Positions 1 through 12,197 of a DNA stretch of 64,000 bases are shown piece by piece. The DNA is from Silene conica. Taxonomy: Eukaryota; Streptophyta; Magnoliopsida; Caryophyllales; Caryophyllaceae. The position numbers were made by a program, and so were the translations under genes. Location of the stretch: assembly GCA_029255685.2 (NCBI GenBank), contig CM055313.2, forward strand, positions 24,219,079 to 24,283,078. Direction: 5' to 3'. Below the pieces are notes generated by a model. The model ran no database searches and had not been told where the DNA came from. It worked only from the letters and a program-made list of their open reading frames with translations. The number at the start of each line of letters is the position of its first letter. Within the stretch, counting starts at the first letter, position 1.

Positions 1-599
1 TACTTTGTAGGTTATCCGAAAGGAATTATTGGTCACTACTTTTGTTCACCTACCGAACAAAGAGTTTTTGTTGCGGCTAGTGCGAAGTTTTTAGAGAAAG
101 AGTTTCTCTCGAATAAACAGAGTAGTAGGACTTTTGATTTGTCAGAGGTTCAAGAACCAGATACCAACAGTATAATGGTAGAAAGGGTTCCTTCCACATC
201 TGCTATGGTATCCATTCCAGAGGAACCTAGGAGATCGGTTCGAGTTTCTCACCCCCCAGACCGATATATTGGTAAGGTTGAGGTGGGTGGTATAGAAAAT
301 ATTTTACTCCTTGAGCGTAACGAACCATCTACCTACAAAGGAGCCATGACCTGTTCTGACTCTATGCTATGGCTCGAAGCCATGCAGTCCCAAATAGATT
401 CCATGCACGAGAATCAAGTATGGGATTTGGTTCATTTGCCTGAAAAGGTGAGACCCCTTCAGTGAAAATGGCTTTATAAGATAAAGCGCACATTAGATGG
501 ACAACCAGATGTTTATAAAGCACGATTGATTGCAAAAGGTTTCACTCAAATACACGGGTTGCACTATGATGAGATTTTTTCTCCAGTTGTAATGCTTAG
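1..599 (+). pseudogene. Ty1/copia pol fragment (integrase tail to start of reverse transcriptase)
   Basis: The plus strand reads the linker between integrase and reverse transcriptase of a copia polyprotein. It opens with YFVGYPKG, typical of the end of the copia integrase region, passes through a variable Ser/Pro-rich linker (PRRSVRVSHPPDRY), and enters the RT start (VWDLVHLPEKVRPLQ, then YKARLIAKGFTQIHGLHYDE). An in-frame stop near 463 replaces the Cys of the usual LQCKW motif. The frame ends abruptly at 599, where the LTR of an inverted copia begins. The 5' part of the element lies left of the window. It is probably the upstream part of the same element whose RT/RNase H tail resumes at 5511, but about 250 RT codons are absent between them. 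It is a dead relic. Confidence 0.85.
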
Positions 600-1744
600 T
601 GTTAGGTTTATATACCTACTTAGTCATACTAATTTATATTATCTTATAATTAGTTGATCTTATGCATGCTTAACTAAAGATTAAACGAGATTAAGGAGGG
701 AGAACAAGCTTCCTTACATTGTTATTCTCGGCTAAAATAGGGCACAAGTGAAGTCACCTTCTTCACTTGTTCTTGAGCTTATCCCACGGATGATCCTCAT
801 TGAACCTTCAAAGAGATGGCCTCCAAAAGATGAACACCAAGACACACTACACTCAATAATTTTGTATGTTATTTTGCTAGAAACTTGATACAAAATTGCT
901 AGATTGTAGAAGGATGCACACGGTTTAGGGTTAGAAGAAATAGGATTTATTTTCTTTCTCTTTTGTTCTCTCTAAACAAAAACCCTAAAAACACAAGTGA
1001 ATGAATGAGATTTGCAAAAATGAGGAACAAAACCTCTTTTGTTCTCTCCTTGGGTTCGGCCGAAGGGCATGGGTAGAGTGCCCAATAGATTGCCTCTCAA
1101 TCCTCACAAATGTTTCCCATGCATAATCTTACAATAAATAAGATGTCCTCACAATGTTCCTATTAAAATGTATGTTGTGTATGTGACATATCACACGGTC
1201 CATATTGTATAATGGACCCATACGTGACATTGTTAGGACGTTTCAATTTACGTAATTTGTAGTTTAACTCTTAAACTCTTTATCGTAAATTTAGAAGTAA
1301 TTCAAATAATTACTTATGTCTATTTTATTGCAATTTTATTACTACAACAATTGTAGTTAAAATAACTCATTCATGTGATATCATGTTTCATAAACATATA
1401 AACAATAGTGATGACATTTCGATCACTAAAACAATTTATAATCCAATTATAAATTTTCTCCTTATTTTATTATTAATCTAGAAATAAACTAACTCGTATT
1501 AATATACAGTTGTTCCATTTATTATTGAGAGAGTTGTCCTAAAGGTGTGACCTAAAGGGATCAACTGGTCACCACCGTCATTACGACAGTAATGTCAAAC
1601 TCTAGCAAGCCAATCATTACCGATTAATGTTGACCATTTGACTTATGATAAAGAATCATCCCATGAATATTCTTTTATAGAGATTTGTCAATTAATTATA
1701 TAATTGACGTGATCACTTTATTGTCGAGGACACTTACTCGAACA
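600..1744 (-). repeat. 3' LTR of the inverted copia element
   Basis: Read on the minus strand this 1145-bp segment starts TGTTCGAG and ends CCTAACA, giving TG...CA borders. It lies directly downstream of a polypurine tract (AAGTGGGAGAT on the minus strand, just right of 1744). The inner part is AT-rich and has no coding potential. Its outer edge abuts the broken plus-strand copia at 599/600. The candidate 5-bp target sequence before the LTR is CTTAG, but no matching copy can be checked because the other end of the element is missing. Confidence 0.8.
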
Positions 1745-2539
1745 ATCTCCCACTTGTCCTCACAAGTGTGGATCACCGATTCTCTTGTTCTATTACATCA
1801 TCTCCCACTCAATGCAAGGTGTCTTACAGGTCGTAGTTGCACGTGCTCAAATGAATAGTGGTTTTTCTCGATATGGAGTGTAACTGTTAGACTGGAATTA
1901 TCTACCATAGATAGACTCCGAGCATGGCCACGCATTTCCAGTTCACTACTCCTCGAGTGGCCTTGAGATTTAAGATAACCCTGACAAGGGGGAAGAACAA
2001 TTCCTATCCAACTGTTCTCCTTGGCTAACATCGTCCATTGTGACCCAAAACATGCCCATTTGACCCCTTTTACGGAAGATCGTAGATCGTAAATTAAAGT
2101 CATTCTGAATGATGTCACTTCTAGAGCAACCAGTCTCTAGTCAAAGAATCGACTCATAAGAATATATATAGCAGCTCTTGCCACGACCAGGCTCCATTGA
2201 ATTCTAAAGAACTCTATAAGCGGTCACTGCCCGACACAAGTGTACCTTAAAGTTTGTCTATATGATCGACTAGTCATCCCTTATGACTCTATGGTGTTAG
2301 AACTCACCATCAATCGCATCATAATCTAGTCACTTCGAGACGTCACCTTATATAAGTGACTAGGGGCAATACTAAGTTAATCCAGTTCACTTAGACAGGG
2401 TTCATTAATTGTCATACAATCATGTTTGGATTTAACAAAGTATATAAAATAAATAAGTTGTATAAAACTTTAAATGATGAACGAGATTATCTTATATGAA
2501 CGCAAAAACAACATTTTTTATTTCATATCGCATAATTGG
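1745..2539 (-). mobile_element. 3' non-coding tail of the inverted copia, with polypurine tract
   Basis: This stretch lies between the pol stop codon (about 2540) and the LTR. On the minus strand it ends in a purine-rich run, GACAAGTGGGAGAT, immediately before the LTR start. That is the expected position of the polypurine tract that primes plus-strand DNA synthesis. A similar GTGGGAG motif lies near 1800-1812. The plus-strand copia has an analogous tail at 9203-10069. No gene was recognised here. Confidence 0.7.
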
Positions 2540-5510
2540 TTACACATTGGGTAAACTCTTAAGACCCATAGAACGAGCATGAGAATCATGCTTAACTTGC
2601 GACAAGGGTTTGGTTAAGGGATCAGCCACATTATCGTCTGTTCTAACCTTACAAATCGCTATTTCCTTCCTATAAATGAAATCCCGAATTACATGATATT
2701 TTCTAGGTACATGTCTAGACTTATTACTAGACTTCGGCTCCTTAGCCTGAAAGACAGCACCACTGTTATCATAGTATAGGGTGATAGGATCTTCAGCATT
2801 TGGAACTACCCTTAGTCCCTCGATAAATTGCCTTATCCATACTGCCTCTTTAGCAGCTTCTGATGCTGCAATGTACTCTGCTTCCGTTGTAGAATCCGCA
2901 ACTACTGGTTCCTTGAAGCTCTTCCAACTAATGGCACCACCATTCAAGATAAAGACAAATCCAGCCTGGGATTTAAAACCGTCTTTATCTGTTTGGAAGC
3001 TTGCATCTGTGTAACCCTTTACACACAAATCTTCTTCCCCTCCAAACACTAAGTATGAATCCTTAGTCCTTCTTAAGTACTTAAGGATGTTCTTGACTGC
3101 AATCCAGTGACTTTCACCTGGATTTGCTTGATATCTACTAGTCATGCTCAAGGCATACGAGACATCAGGACGAGTGCATATCATGGCGTACATGATAGAT
3201 CCCACGGCGGAAGCATAAGGGATCATTTTCATGCGTTCAACATCCTTGGGCTCCGTGGGTGATTGAGACTTCTTCAATATAATTCCACTTCCCATGGGGA
3301 TAAACCTTCTCTTGGAATTTCCCATGTTGAACCGTCGAAGAATCTTATCGATATAAGATTCTTGACTTAGTGCCAATATCCTCTTGGATCTATCTCTATA
3401 GATCCGGATACCTAATATGCATTGTGCATTTCCTAGATTTTTCATCTGAAAATGGTTACCTAACCATCCTTTAACTGATGAAAGCATTGGGACATCATTT
3501 CCAATGAGTAGTATGTCATCCACATACAAGATTAGGAATACAACATTGCTTCCACTGAATTTCATATACAGACAAGGTTCCTCGACACTTCGAGTGAAAC
3601 CATTTTCTTTTATGACTTCATTGAAGCGATGATTCCAACTCCTGGATGCTTGCTTAAGACCATAGATGGATCTCTTAAGCTTGCATACCTTGTTAGGATT
3701 TTTAGGATCTTCAAAACCCTCAGGTTGTATCATATACACATCCTCCTTTAAATGCCCATTTAAGAAGGCGGTTTTGACGTCCATTTGCCATACTTCATAG
3801 TCATGAAATGCGGCAATCGCTAACATTATCCTAATGGATCTTAGCATGGCTACCGGAGCGAAGGTTTCATCATAATGAAGACCGTGAACTTGGGAAAATC
3901 CCTTAGCTACTAGCCTAGCTTTATAGACATCATCATGTCCTTCTATGCCATTCTTCACCTTGAAAACCACTTGCATTGGAGAGGTCTCATCTCCTTAGTC
4001 AAGTCCACCAAGTCCCATACTTGGTTTTGATGCATATAATCCATCTCGGATGCCATGGCCTCTTGCCATTTGGCGGAGTCGGGACTAGAGATTGCAGCTT
4101 TGTAAGTGGTAGGCTCATCACTTTCCAAAAGTAATACGTCTAGGCTACCATATTCCTCAATTAGTCCAACATACCTATCAGGTTGATGTGGAACCCTACT
4201 CGACCTCCTGGGTGGAATAGGTACCGAAGCGGACGAAGAAGGAACATCTTCATCTGTCTCAGCTTCAGTTTGTGGCTCTTGAACTTCTCGAACTTCATTA
4301 AGTTCAAAATTTCTCCCACTCTGTCTTTTAGAAATAAATTCCTTTTCTAAGAAGACAGCCTCAGAAGACAGAAACACTTTGTTTTCATGAGGTTTGTATA
4401 AGTGGTAGCCACGTGAGGTGGTTGGATAACCAACAAAGATGCATTTTTCGGATCTTGGTGCGAGTTTGTCATCGGTCTTAGCCTTGACATAAGCATCGCA
4501 TCCTCATATCTTCATATAGGATAAGTTAGGAACCTTTCCTTTCCACATCTCATATGGAATCTTATCGGTCGCTTTCGTTGGACTATTGTTCAACGATTTG
4601 ATGGCTGTGAGGATCGCAAATCCCCAAAATGAATTAGGTAAATCAGTTTGGCTCATCATTGATCGGACCATATCCAATAAGGTTCGATTCCTCTTTTCTG
4701 CCACACCATTAAGTTGTGGTGTTCCTGGAGGTGAAAGTTGTGACACAATGCCACATTCTTTTAGATGTGAATCAAATTCATTGCTAAGATATTCACCACC
4801 ACGATCTGATCGTAGTGTCTTAATCTTTCTGTCGAGTTGGTTTTCTACTTCATTTTGAAATTCTTTAAATTTCTTAAAGGCTTCACTCTTATACTTCATT
4901 AAGTAGATATACCCATACCTACTTAAATCATCGGTGAAGGTAATGAAATAGTCATAATTGCCTCTAGCGGTGATTGTTAGTGGTCCACATACATCCGTGT
5001 GTATGAGTCCTAACAACTCACTAGCTCGCGTCCCTTTACCACTAAAAGGATTACGAGTCATTTTCCCTAGAAGGCAAGCCTCGCATGTACCATAAGATTC
5101 ATATTCGAATGGTTTAATTATATTGGTCTTTACCAATCTTTTAATGCGATTTTCATTTATGTGACCAAGTCGACAATGCCAAATGTATGATTCATTTTCA
5201 TTTGGGTCACTTGTCTTTATCCTTTTGTTATTTACGTTATAGACATTTTTAGACAAGTCGGAAGTTTCCAAAACATAGATTCCATTAATCGAATTAGTAT
5301 GGCCAACAACCATGTCATTCTTCGAAATTACACAACAATTGTTCTTAATGGAAAAATTATATCCCTCAATGTCTAACATTGCAACAGAAATAATGTTTTT
5401 GGAGAGAGACGGTACAAAATAACAATTATTTAGTTTTAGCTCGTATCCACTCGTCAAGGCAAGAGTGCAAGTTCCTTTAGAAGTGGCCGCTACCCGAGCT
5501 CCATTTCGAA
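2540..5510 (-). pseudogene. Inverted Ty1/copia pol: protease end, integrase, RT, RNase H
   Basis: On the minus strand the order is end of protease region, integrase, RT, RNase H, which is the copia order. Integrase (5457-4504) shows the HCRLGH...CEACLLGK zinc region and the DDE residues in HTDVCGP, RSDRGGEY and NGVAEKRNR. RT (3976 downwards) has MDVKTAFLNG, KRSIYGLKQASR and the catalytic YVDDILL. RNase H has YTDASFQTD and STTEAEYIAASEA, and the frame ends in the DNVADPLTK region. Two lesions are visible. A Trp codon became a stop at about 4503, and a one-base loss in the LQCKW motif near 3970 shifts the frame before RT. Gag and the 5' LTR are missing, because at about 5510 the sequence switches to plus-strand copia. 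The element is immobile alone, though RT and RNase H are long and well preserved. Confidence 0.9.
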
Positions 5511-5805
5511 GTCGGCATTAGGATCGATCATGTATGCCATGATATGCACACGTCCAGACGTTGCATATGCATTGAGTATGACAAGCCGATTCCAAGCTCA
5601 TCCAGGTGAACAACACTGGATGGCCGTGAAAAACATTCTTACGTACCTACGGAGGAATAAAGATTGGGGATTGACTTACGGAGGCGACTCAACACTCTGC
5701 GCCACGGGTTACGCAGATGCTAGCTTCCAAACGGATCGAGACGACTCAAAATCTCAGTCTGGATTCGTTTTTACTCTTAATGGCGCTGCTCTCAGCTGGA
5801 AAAGT
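5511..5805 (+). pseudogene. Plus-strand copia RT/RNase H fragment, upstream half
   Basis: The plus strand reads SALGSIMYAMICTRPDVAYAL and continues to FVFTLNGAALSWKS, the end of RT and start of RNase H in copia polyproteins. It closely parallels the same part of the inverted element, as a different copy of a related family. Its left edge is the breakpoint with the inverted copia. Its right edge is interrupted by the solo LTR at 5806. The frame resumes at 8825 after the insertion, with the 5-bp duplication AAAGT on both sides. Confidence 0.88.
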
Positions 5806-6742
5806 TGTAACACCCCCCATTTATTTAAGAGCCTTTAGCAAGACATTCTCAAATAAATAGAGCTGTTACCATCTCGAAATGTCCGAGGTAATAAATAACA
5901 AAGTAAAACAATCCAAAGTATTTTATATAAGACTGATTAAATTAAACTTTTGATATTACAACTACTACGAAATGAATAAAAGAAATACAACTGATAACAT
6001 CTAAGTATGTGATCTAAATCTAAGTAGGTCCAAGCCATGTCTCTCTCCATGTCTAAGCTCCTAGTCCATCTGTCTCTGACCTGTAGAATCTACTCCCCAT
6101 TCCGGATCATCGTAGGTGTACACGAATACACTGTCAACCTCGCGGTTGAGTAGAATAACACAATAATAAATAATGCAACAATAAGGATATGCAAATGCCA
6201 TGATATGCTCGAGCTCAATCTCAATTCTCAATCTCAAACCCGTAACACCCAGCCATACCGAACGTCCCGGCAGACTATAATCGGCCGTCGCCGAACACCA
6301 GCATAACAGCTGAGGTCACCAGGTCTAGTCCTGCAGAACTAGCCTGAGCCCAATAATATCTCATCATCTGAAATCCGTATCCAATGCATATGTCATGCTC
6401 ATGAATGCAACAATAATAGTAACCATACTTATGAATGCAACAGTAATAATAATTACTCATAATCATATACCATCCTCAAATCATTCATTCTCATCATCCA
6501 TATCATACATCCAACATCCATTCATAACACATAACAGTAGTATAGTGACAGTGCAACCTACCTGGATAGCAATATAATCCAATAGCAATCCAGCAGGTAA
6601 ACAGAATTATGCCAGTTCAAAACCGTGACCTAACAAATATAAACTATCCGATTACTAACTATCACAATGTTCATAACCATTATTAATTCATATAGTTACT
6701 CGTATACATTAGTTATATGAACTAATACAAAAGCACGTAAAC

Positions 6743-6745
<3 letters not shown>

Positions 6746-6792
<47 letters not shown>
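6746..6792. repeat. (TA)n microsatellite, about 23 units
   Basis: An uninterrupted TA dinucleotide run inside the solo LTR, in otherwise AT-rich sequence. Confidence 0.97.
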
Positions 6793-6797
<5 letters not shown>

Positions 6798-7193
6798 CTA
6801 AATCCGACTCCAACAATATAAAATATTTTATAACTAATTATTCTTTAAGATAAAATTACATTCTCAAATAGTACGAAAGATAGAGAGTAAAACCGTCTCA
6901 ACACTAATTATTAACAACACTAGTTATTAACAACAATTAAATAACGAACGATATAAAATGTATAACTAATAATTACATCAAATATATTATTCAACACGTA
7001 TACCGAACTATATAAATCGTAACTAATTAAATAGCTTATACAGTCAATTAAATAAATACGGTCATAAGATAGAATAACAAACTAGTTAAACTAATTACAT
7101 TGCTAAGTAACAAAATCTAAACTAAACAACTAATAATAATAATAATGATAATAGTAACATTAATAACATTAACAACCATATTAATACTAATAC

Positions 7194-7251
<58 letters not shown>

Positions 7252-7252
7252 T
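7194..7252. repeat. (TAA)n microsatellite, about 19 units
   Basis: A pure TAA/ATA trinucleotide run inside the solo LTR, preceded by imperfect TAA/TAC units from about 7128. It creates misleading poly-Ile and poly-Leu reading frames on both strands. Confidence 0.97.
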
Positions 7253-8824
7253 GTCGCAAATACAGCCCAAAGACCCCAAACCCCTCGACAATTCCCGAAA
7301 CCGCAACAGCCCACAACCCTTGACAGCCCCCTAAACACCACCTCCTTCGACACCTTCTCACTGCCCAAAACACCACCCCGACACGGTGGTTGCCACCACC
7401 GCACTATGGCGCCCCCACTGACACTCATCACCACCCCTGACCCGACTCCAGCAGCCCACGACACTGGTCCCAAAATCCCTGGTCGCAGCCGCAACTCCAT
7501 GCTCTTGTTCACCTTTGTGACTCCTCCCTACAACCAGCCCCCTAACCATCTACTAGCACCACCATTACCACCATCACTCACGACCCATAGACACTCAACA
7601 CTACCCCCAACGCCCTGGTGTAAAACACCAGTTTTCGACACTCCCCAACACACTCAAACAGCCGCACAAAACTCTCACCATGAACACGCTTGTCCTCTGT
7701 TTCCTGTACTCTTATCCGTTATACACCACTTCCTGCACTAATTACGGTGTCCCAACCACCCTACTACCACCAACATAGACCACCCTAACATCCTACTACT
7801 GCTAACCTTAGACTCGTGCTCACAACAACCGCAACCTACAGTCGAATTAATCATAAAAATAAACGAAAAATAGGAGTGACACATTACGAAAACAGAGTAA
7901 AAACGCAGCTACTGTCGCCTCTTTACGGTCATTGTCGTAACATTTACGGTGGTCCTATGGTGGTTTATTGACGATCAACATGTTATTCATACTACAAATA
8001 TCATATACAACCATAGTATTCAGATTCAAAGGCATAAAAAAAAACACAAAAACTACTTACGAAAAACCTTGCGCAGATGGGTTGTCCTTGCGTTGTTCTC
8101 ATTCTCTTTCATTCTCCACTATCCCCACGGTAGACCAGAGAAAGGTTTAGGGTTTAGGGATGGTAAGGAGGCACACGAGATGAGGGGGAAAGATTAGGGT
8201 TTAAGTTCTTTCGTGATGGAGGCAGACAAGTAGGAGGCATGAATTTGTGATGTCGATGGTAGGGTTTTGTTTGAATGGGTGTCGATGGATTGATGAGGTT
8301 GTCGATGGGGTAGGGCTAGGGTTTTGTATTGTGCTTGTTCCCATACACGATTCCCATACACGGTTCTCATACTAAGCCCAAGCCCATAACGCACCCCGAG
8401 GTCTCACACGACTATATCCCGTAACTTAAAATTAACGAGACATATAAATAATTATATTAATTAAATTAATTATAAGAATATTAAATTATTAGTACTTACA
8501 TAAGAATATATATGAATTTAGAATTTAAATATAAATACGATTTATATACTAAAACAAGTATAGACGAAAAATAAATATAAAATAGGAAATATATTTAATT
8601 ATAAATATATTATCAAAATTAAAGAAATACGAATGAAATGACATTTTATGAAATAATCGTGAAATATAAATTGATTATGAAATACGAAATAATCGTAGAA
8701 ATACGATTTATAAAATAATAATAGTTTTTGTAAAATACTTTATAACCATTCCGTTTGAAATACTTGTATAAAACATGGTTTGACTGCCATTAACCGAGCC
8801 TAATATACGGGGTATTACAAAAGT

Positions 8825-9202
8825 TCTAAACAAAGTGTTACAGCAGATTCTACAACTGATTCCGAGTACTATGCCGCTTCGGAAGCAGCTAAGGAAGCAA
8901 TATTGATGCGTCCATTCTTACAAGGACTATCAGTAGTGCCTAGTTCGAATGACCCGATCACCGTTTATTGTGACAATAAAGGTGCCATCTTCCAAGCTAA
9001 GGAGCATAAGTCTAGCAACAAAGTTAGACATGTACAACGGAAAACTCATCTAATAAGAGATTACGTGGAGCAAAAGGAGATATTTATTGATAAGATCGCT
9101 ACGGATGACAACATAGCTGATCCTCTCACGAAAGCATTACCACGTGATAAGCATGAAGGGCACATTAATTCCATGGGCATTAGATGTGTTCCTAAGTTGT
9201 AG
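8825..9202 (+). pseudogene. Plus-strand copia RNase H, downstream half to pol stop
   Basis: This continues the frame broken at 5805. It reads VTADSTTDSEYYAASEAAKEA, then ITVYCDNKGAIFQAKE, and closes with DDNIADPLTKAL and a short basic end before the stop at 9200-9202. These are the standard RNase H and C-terminal motifs of copia pol. Counting the 5-bp duplication once, the two halves join in frame, so the solo LTR entered an RNase H frame that was still open at this point. Confidence 0.9.
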
Positions 9203-10069
9203 TACTCTTTTGTGAATTCATGTTATAATTCATTTTCTTGTGTACTCTATTACAACCTCATTGTTATGATATTTAATGTTTTGTTTTTCATGTGGAATTG
9301 TACGCCAATTTTGAACACCACAAAGTGAACTGATCAACATTACATCGTTTTTGGTCCTTGATTACCCACTTGAGCTGATAACTCAGGTAATCATTTTGTG
9401 ACGTTGGTTGATGGTGGGTTCAACGAGCCATAAGTCAAACAGTTGACTGACCAATCACAAAGGCGAGTTATACGGATATCTCGTAGGACACCCCGTGATA
9501 ACGTTATGGAGTCCTAAATGTTTTATAACATTGGGTGTCAGGTCATGGATAGGACCTCCATAGTGTTCCTTAGAGTCAAGTCTTTTGACTTTCAACTGTC
9601 TCTTGAGATCAAGGCAGATTTTGGGTAACTTTGGTTTCTTTCCCACGGTCTTCCGTAACATGGGCCAAAAGGATTTTTTTCTGGGTTATTTCATGCTGCG
9701 CTTACATCTGCAGGATTCGAGTTGAGGGAAATATCCAAACCCTTATCAGGATTTTATCATTTCTTAGGGCCACTCGAGGAGTAGTAACTGAAATGCATGG
9801 CCATGCTCGAATACAGATTCGTTTTATCAGTTAAGTTACTCTCTAGTCGGGGAAACCACTCTTGATACAGATCGCTTGTGAGATACAACCTTTGCGAATA
9901 CGGATTTGTAAATTGTCTTGCATTGAGTGGGAGAAATTTTAAAAGGATATGAGAATCGGTTATCGCACCTACACTTGTACGGACAAGTGGGAGTTTGTTG
10001 GAGCTTGTGTCCTCCACATGTAGTGCGATAACGTCATTGGACATACACTTGTACGGACAAGTGGGAGAT
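9203..10069 (+). mobile_element. 3' non-coding tail of plus-strand copia with duplicated polypurine tract
   Basis: This stretch separates the pol stop from the LTR. It ends in the purine run ACAAGTGGGAGAT directly before TGTTGG. A 74-bp tandem duplication (first copy from about 9972, second from about 10046) repeats the tract and the first bases of the LTR, so there are two candidate LTR starts, 9996 and 10070. The same tail is repeated at 11037-11604. Confidence 0.75.
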
Positions 10070-11036
10070 TGTTGGGGCTGGTGTCCTTGACAGTTAGTAC
10101 AATGACTTACTAAATCTCTTAAAGGATCACAAGGGCATACTACAGTATTATTATCAGTTGATCCACGTTTATCAATAACGGTTGTCTTGCTAGATAAGTT
10201 TGACGTTATTGTCATACGGATGGCGGTGATCAACTGGTCCCTATACGTCACACCTATAGGACACGTTTGAGAGATGTGAAGGTATGAAAATACAGTCACA
10301 TTTATGCCGGATACGACTAAACAGTTAGTCAGAGGTATTGACTATTAAATTAGTCAATAAGATGTTGAGATTATTATTTAATACGGATTAAATAATTTTA
10401 GCTAATACGGATTACATGATTAATTCGTAAATTAAATATAAACGGTTATATTTTATTAAATATTAATTTGGGTAATTATACAATATCGTAATTTGATCAG
10501 ACCATTATTAATGTATCGACTGCATTAATATCTGATAACATGTGTACGATTTATAATTAAAACCCGCGATTATATTTTAGCAAAACGGGTCAAATCACGC
10601 AAAAGAATAAGGTAAGAGTGGAAAGCCCGCTCTTACCCTACTCCAATTCGGCCGACCGAGCAGTACAAAAGGAGAAGACTCTTCTTTTTGTCAGGTTACT
10701 CATTCTACTGGTAATTATTCTTCTCATAGAATTAGGGTTTTGAGAGCATCCTTCACCCAAAACTCAGATCTCACATCAAAACTCACAAAAGCTCTCCCCA
10801 TATTGCAAGGCAATTGGAGAGTATTTTCTAGCACACGCGGCATCGTCTCAATCAAAGTCTTTGGTGCAAGTTATGGAAGGGAATTTACTTTAATTCCTGT
10901 TCTTAGGCCAATTCGCGCAAGGACCTAAGGTTGTACTCTTTTCATGTTGTTTTTCTCATCTTATGACAATAATCACAATTGTAAGTTTCGTTATAATCCT
11001 ACAATTTAAGGGTGAATACATGTTATATTCCCCACA
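10070..11036 (+). repeat. Copia LTR, first copy
   Basis: The 967-bp segment starts TGTTGGGGCTGG after a polypurine tract and ends TTCCCCACA, giving TG...CA borders. It aligns by eye with the second copy (11605-17903, minus its inserted MULE): shared start, shared segments near TTTATCAATAACGGTTG and ATACGACTAAAC, and shared end. What follows is not a primer-binding site and gag but a second copy of the 3' tail. Confidence 0.8.
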
Positions 11037-11604
11037 TAAACCATAAGTCAAACCATTGACTGATCGATCACAAATACGAGATTATAACGATAACTCGTAG
11101 GACAATTTCGTGACGACGCAATGAAGTCCTAAATGTTACTGAACATTCGGTGCCAGGTCGTGGATAGGACGTCCATCGTGTTCCTTGAGTCGATTCTTTT
11201 GACTATCGATTGTTTCTTGAGATAAAGGGCAATTTTGGGTGACTTTGATTTCTTTCTCACAAGCTGACCGTAACTGAGGCTAAGCGGATTTTTTTTGGGT
11301 CATTTCATACTGCGCTTACATCTGCAAGATTCGAGTTGAGGAAAATATCCACCCCTTATCAGGTTTTAATATTTCTCAGGGCCACTCGAGAAGTAGTAAC
11401 TGAAATGCTTGGCCAAGCTCGAATAATGATTCGTTATTAGTTGGGTTACTCTCTAGTCGGGAAAACCACTCTTGATACAGATCGCTTGTAAAATACGACC
11501 TTTGTGAATACAGATTTGAAAATTGTTTTACATTGAGTGGGAGAAATTTAATTGGATATGAGAATCGGTTATCGCACATACACTTATACGGACAAGTGGG
11601 AGAT
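11037..11604 (+). repeat. Second copy of the copia 3' tail, between two LTRs
   Basis: From about 11041 to 11604 this repeats 9425-10069 with many substitutions. Shared landmarks are CCATAAGTCAAAC, CAGGATTCGAGTTGAGG-like text, and the terminal GGACAAGTGGGAGAT tract. In an intact element the sequence after an LTR would be a primer-binding site and gag. The LTR-tail-LTR order therefore points to recombination between two related copies, or to a partly deleted tandem pair. Confidence 0.75.
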
Positions 11605-11839
11605 TGTTGGAGCTAGTGTCCTCAACAGTTAGTGCGACAACACGTATAAATCTTTTAAAGGAACACAGGGTATACTTTCTATTTTAGCCAGTTGATTCAC
11701 GTTTATCAATAACGGTTGGCTTGCTAGAAAGTTTGACGTTATTGTCATACAGATGACGGTAATCAACTGGTCTCTAAGAGTCACACCTAAAGGATGGAAT
11801 CTGAGAGATATGATTAGATGAAGAGTCCGTTTTTCTTAA

Positions 11840-11878
11840 GACGGAACTACCCGTCGCAAGCTTGCGACGGGGCAAATA
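11840..11878 (+). repeat. MULE left terminal inverted repeat core
   Basis: A 39-bp core starting GACGGAACTACCCGTCGC and ending GGGGCAAATA. It pairs with the complement of 17021-17059. Outside it, 11825-11844 is a further small inverted repeat (TCCGT...ACGGA). Confidence 0.88.
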
Positions 11879-12197
11879 CGTATCGTATTTACGTAATACG
11901 GTGTGTTTATAAAATACCGTAAACAAATGTGGTGTGATGTGTATTAATTGTGATTTGACAGTTGAGTTGAAAAATTAAAAGCAAAAACCCCTCACCCTTC
12001 CCCATTACCCCGTCACTCATAATTCCCAACCCTTTCCCATGACCTCACTCATAACTCCCCCTTCCCAAAAACATAATTCAAAAACCTTCCTCTCTCTAGC
12101 AAATGAACGATTTTCATCTGTCATTTGAAGAAATTCTCTCTAAAACTTGAAAACTTTTTCTACAAATACAACTACACAGAAAACAAATGCAACGAAT

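Larger units (their letters stand above)
5806..8819 (-). mobile_element. Solo LTR, 3.0 kb, probably Ty3/gypsy chromovirus type
   Basis: The 3014-bp block starts TGTAACACCCC and ends GGGGTATTACA. It is flanked by a perfect 5-bp direct repeat, AAAGT (5801-5805 and 8820-8824), and it splits the copia RNase H frame cleanly. On the minus strand it reads TGTAATACCCCG...GGGGTGTTACA, which resembles gypsy chromovirus LTR ends, so minus orientation is more likely. There is no gag-pol, primer-binding site or second LTR inside, so it is best read as a solo LTR left by LTR-LTR recombination. It contains an AT microsatellite and a TAA microsatellite. Long open frames inside it are repeat or compositional artefacts. 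The family assignment is inferred. Confidence 0.8.

Noticed and set aside
1798..2118. 106-codon minus-strand frame in the copia 3' tail
   Set aside because: It has no similarity to any copia domain and lies between the pol stop and the LTR, where no gene is expected.
7145..7741. 198-codon open frame beginning with a long Ile run
   Set aside because: It is driven by the TAA microsatellite and the low-stop, C-rich sequence that follows in the solo LTR. There is no domain, and a shadow frame exists on the other strand.
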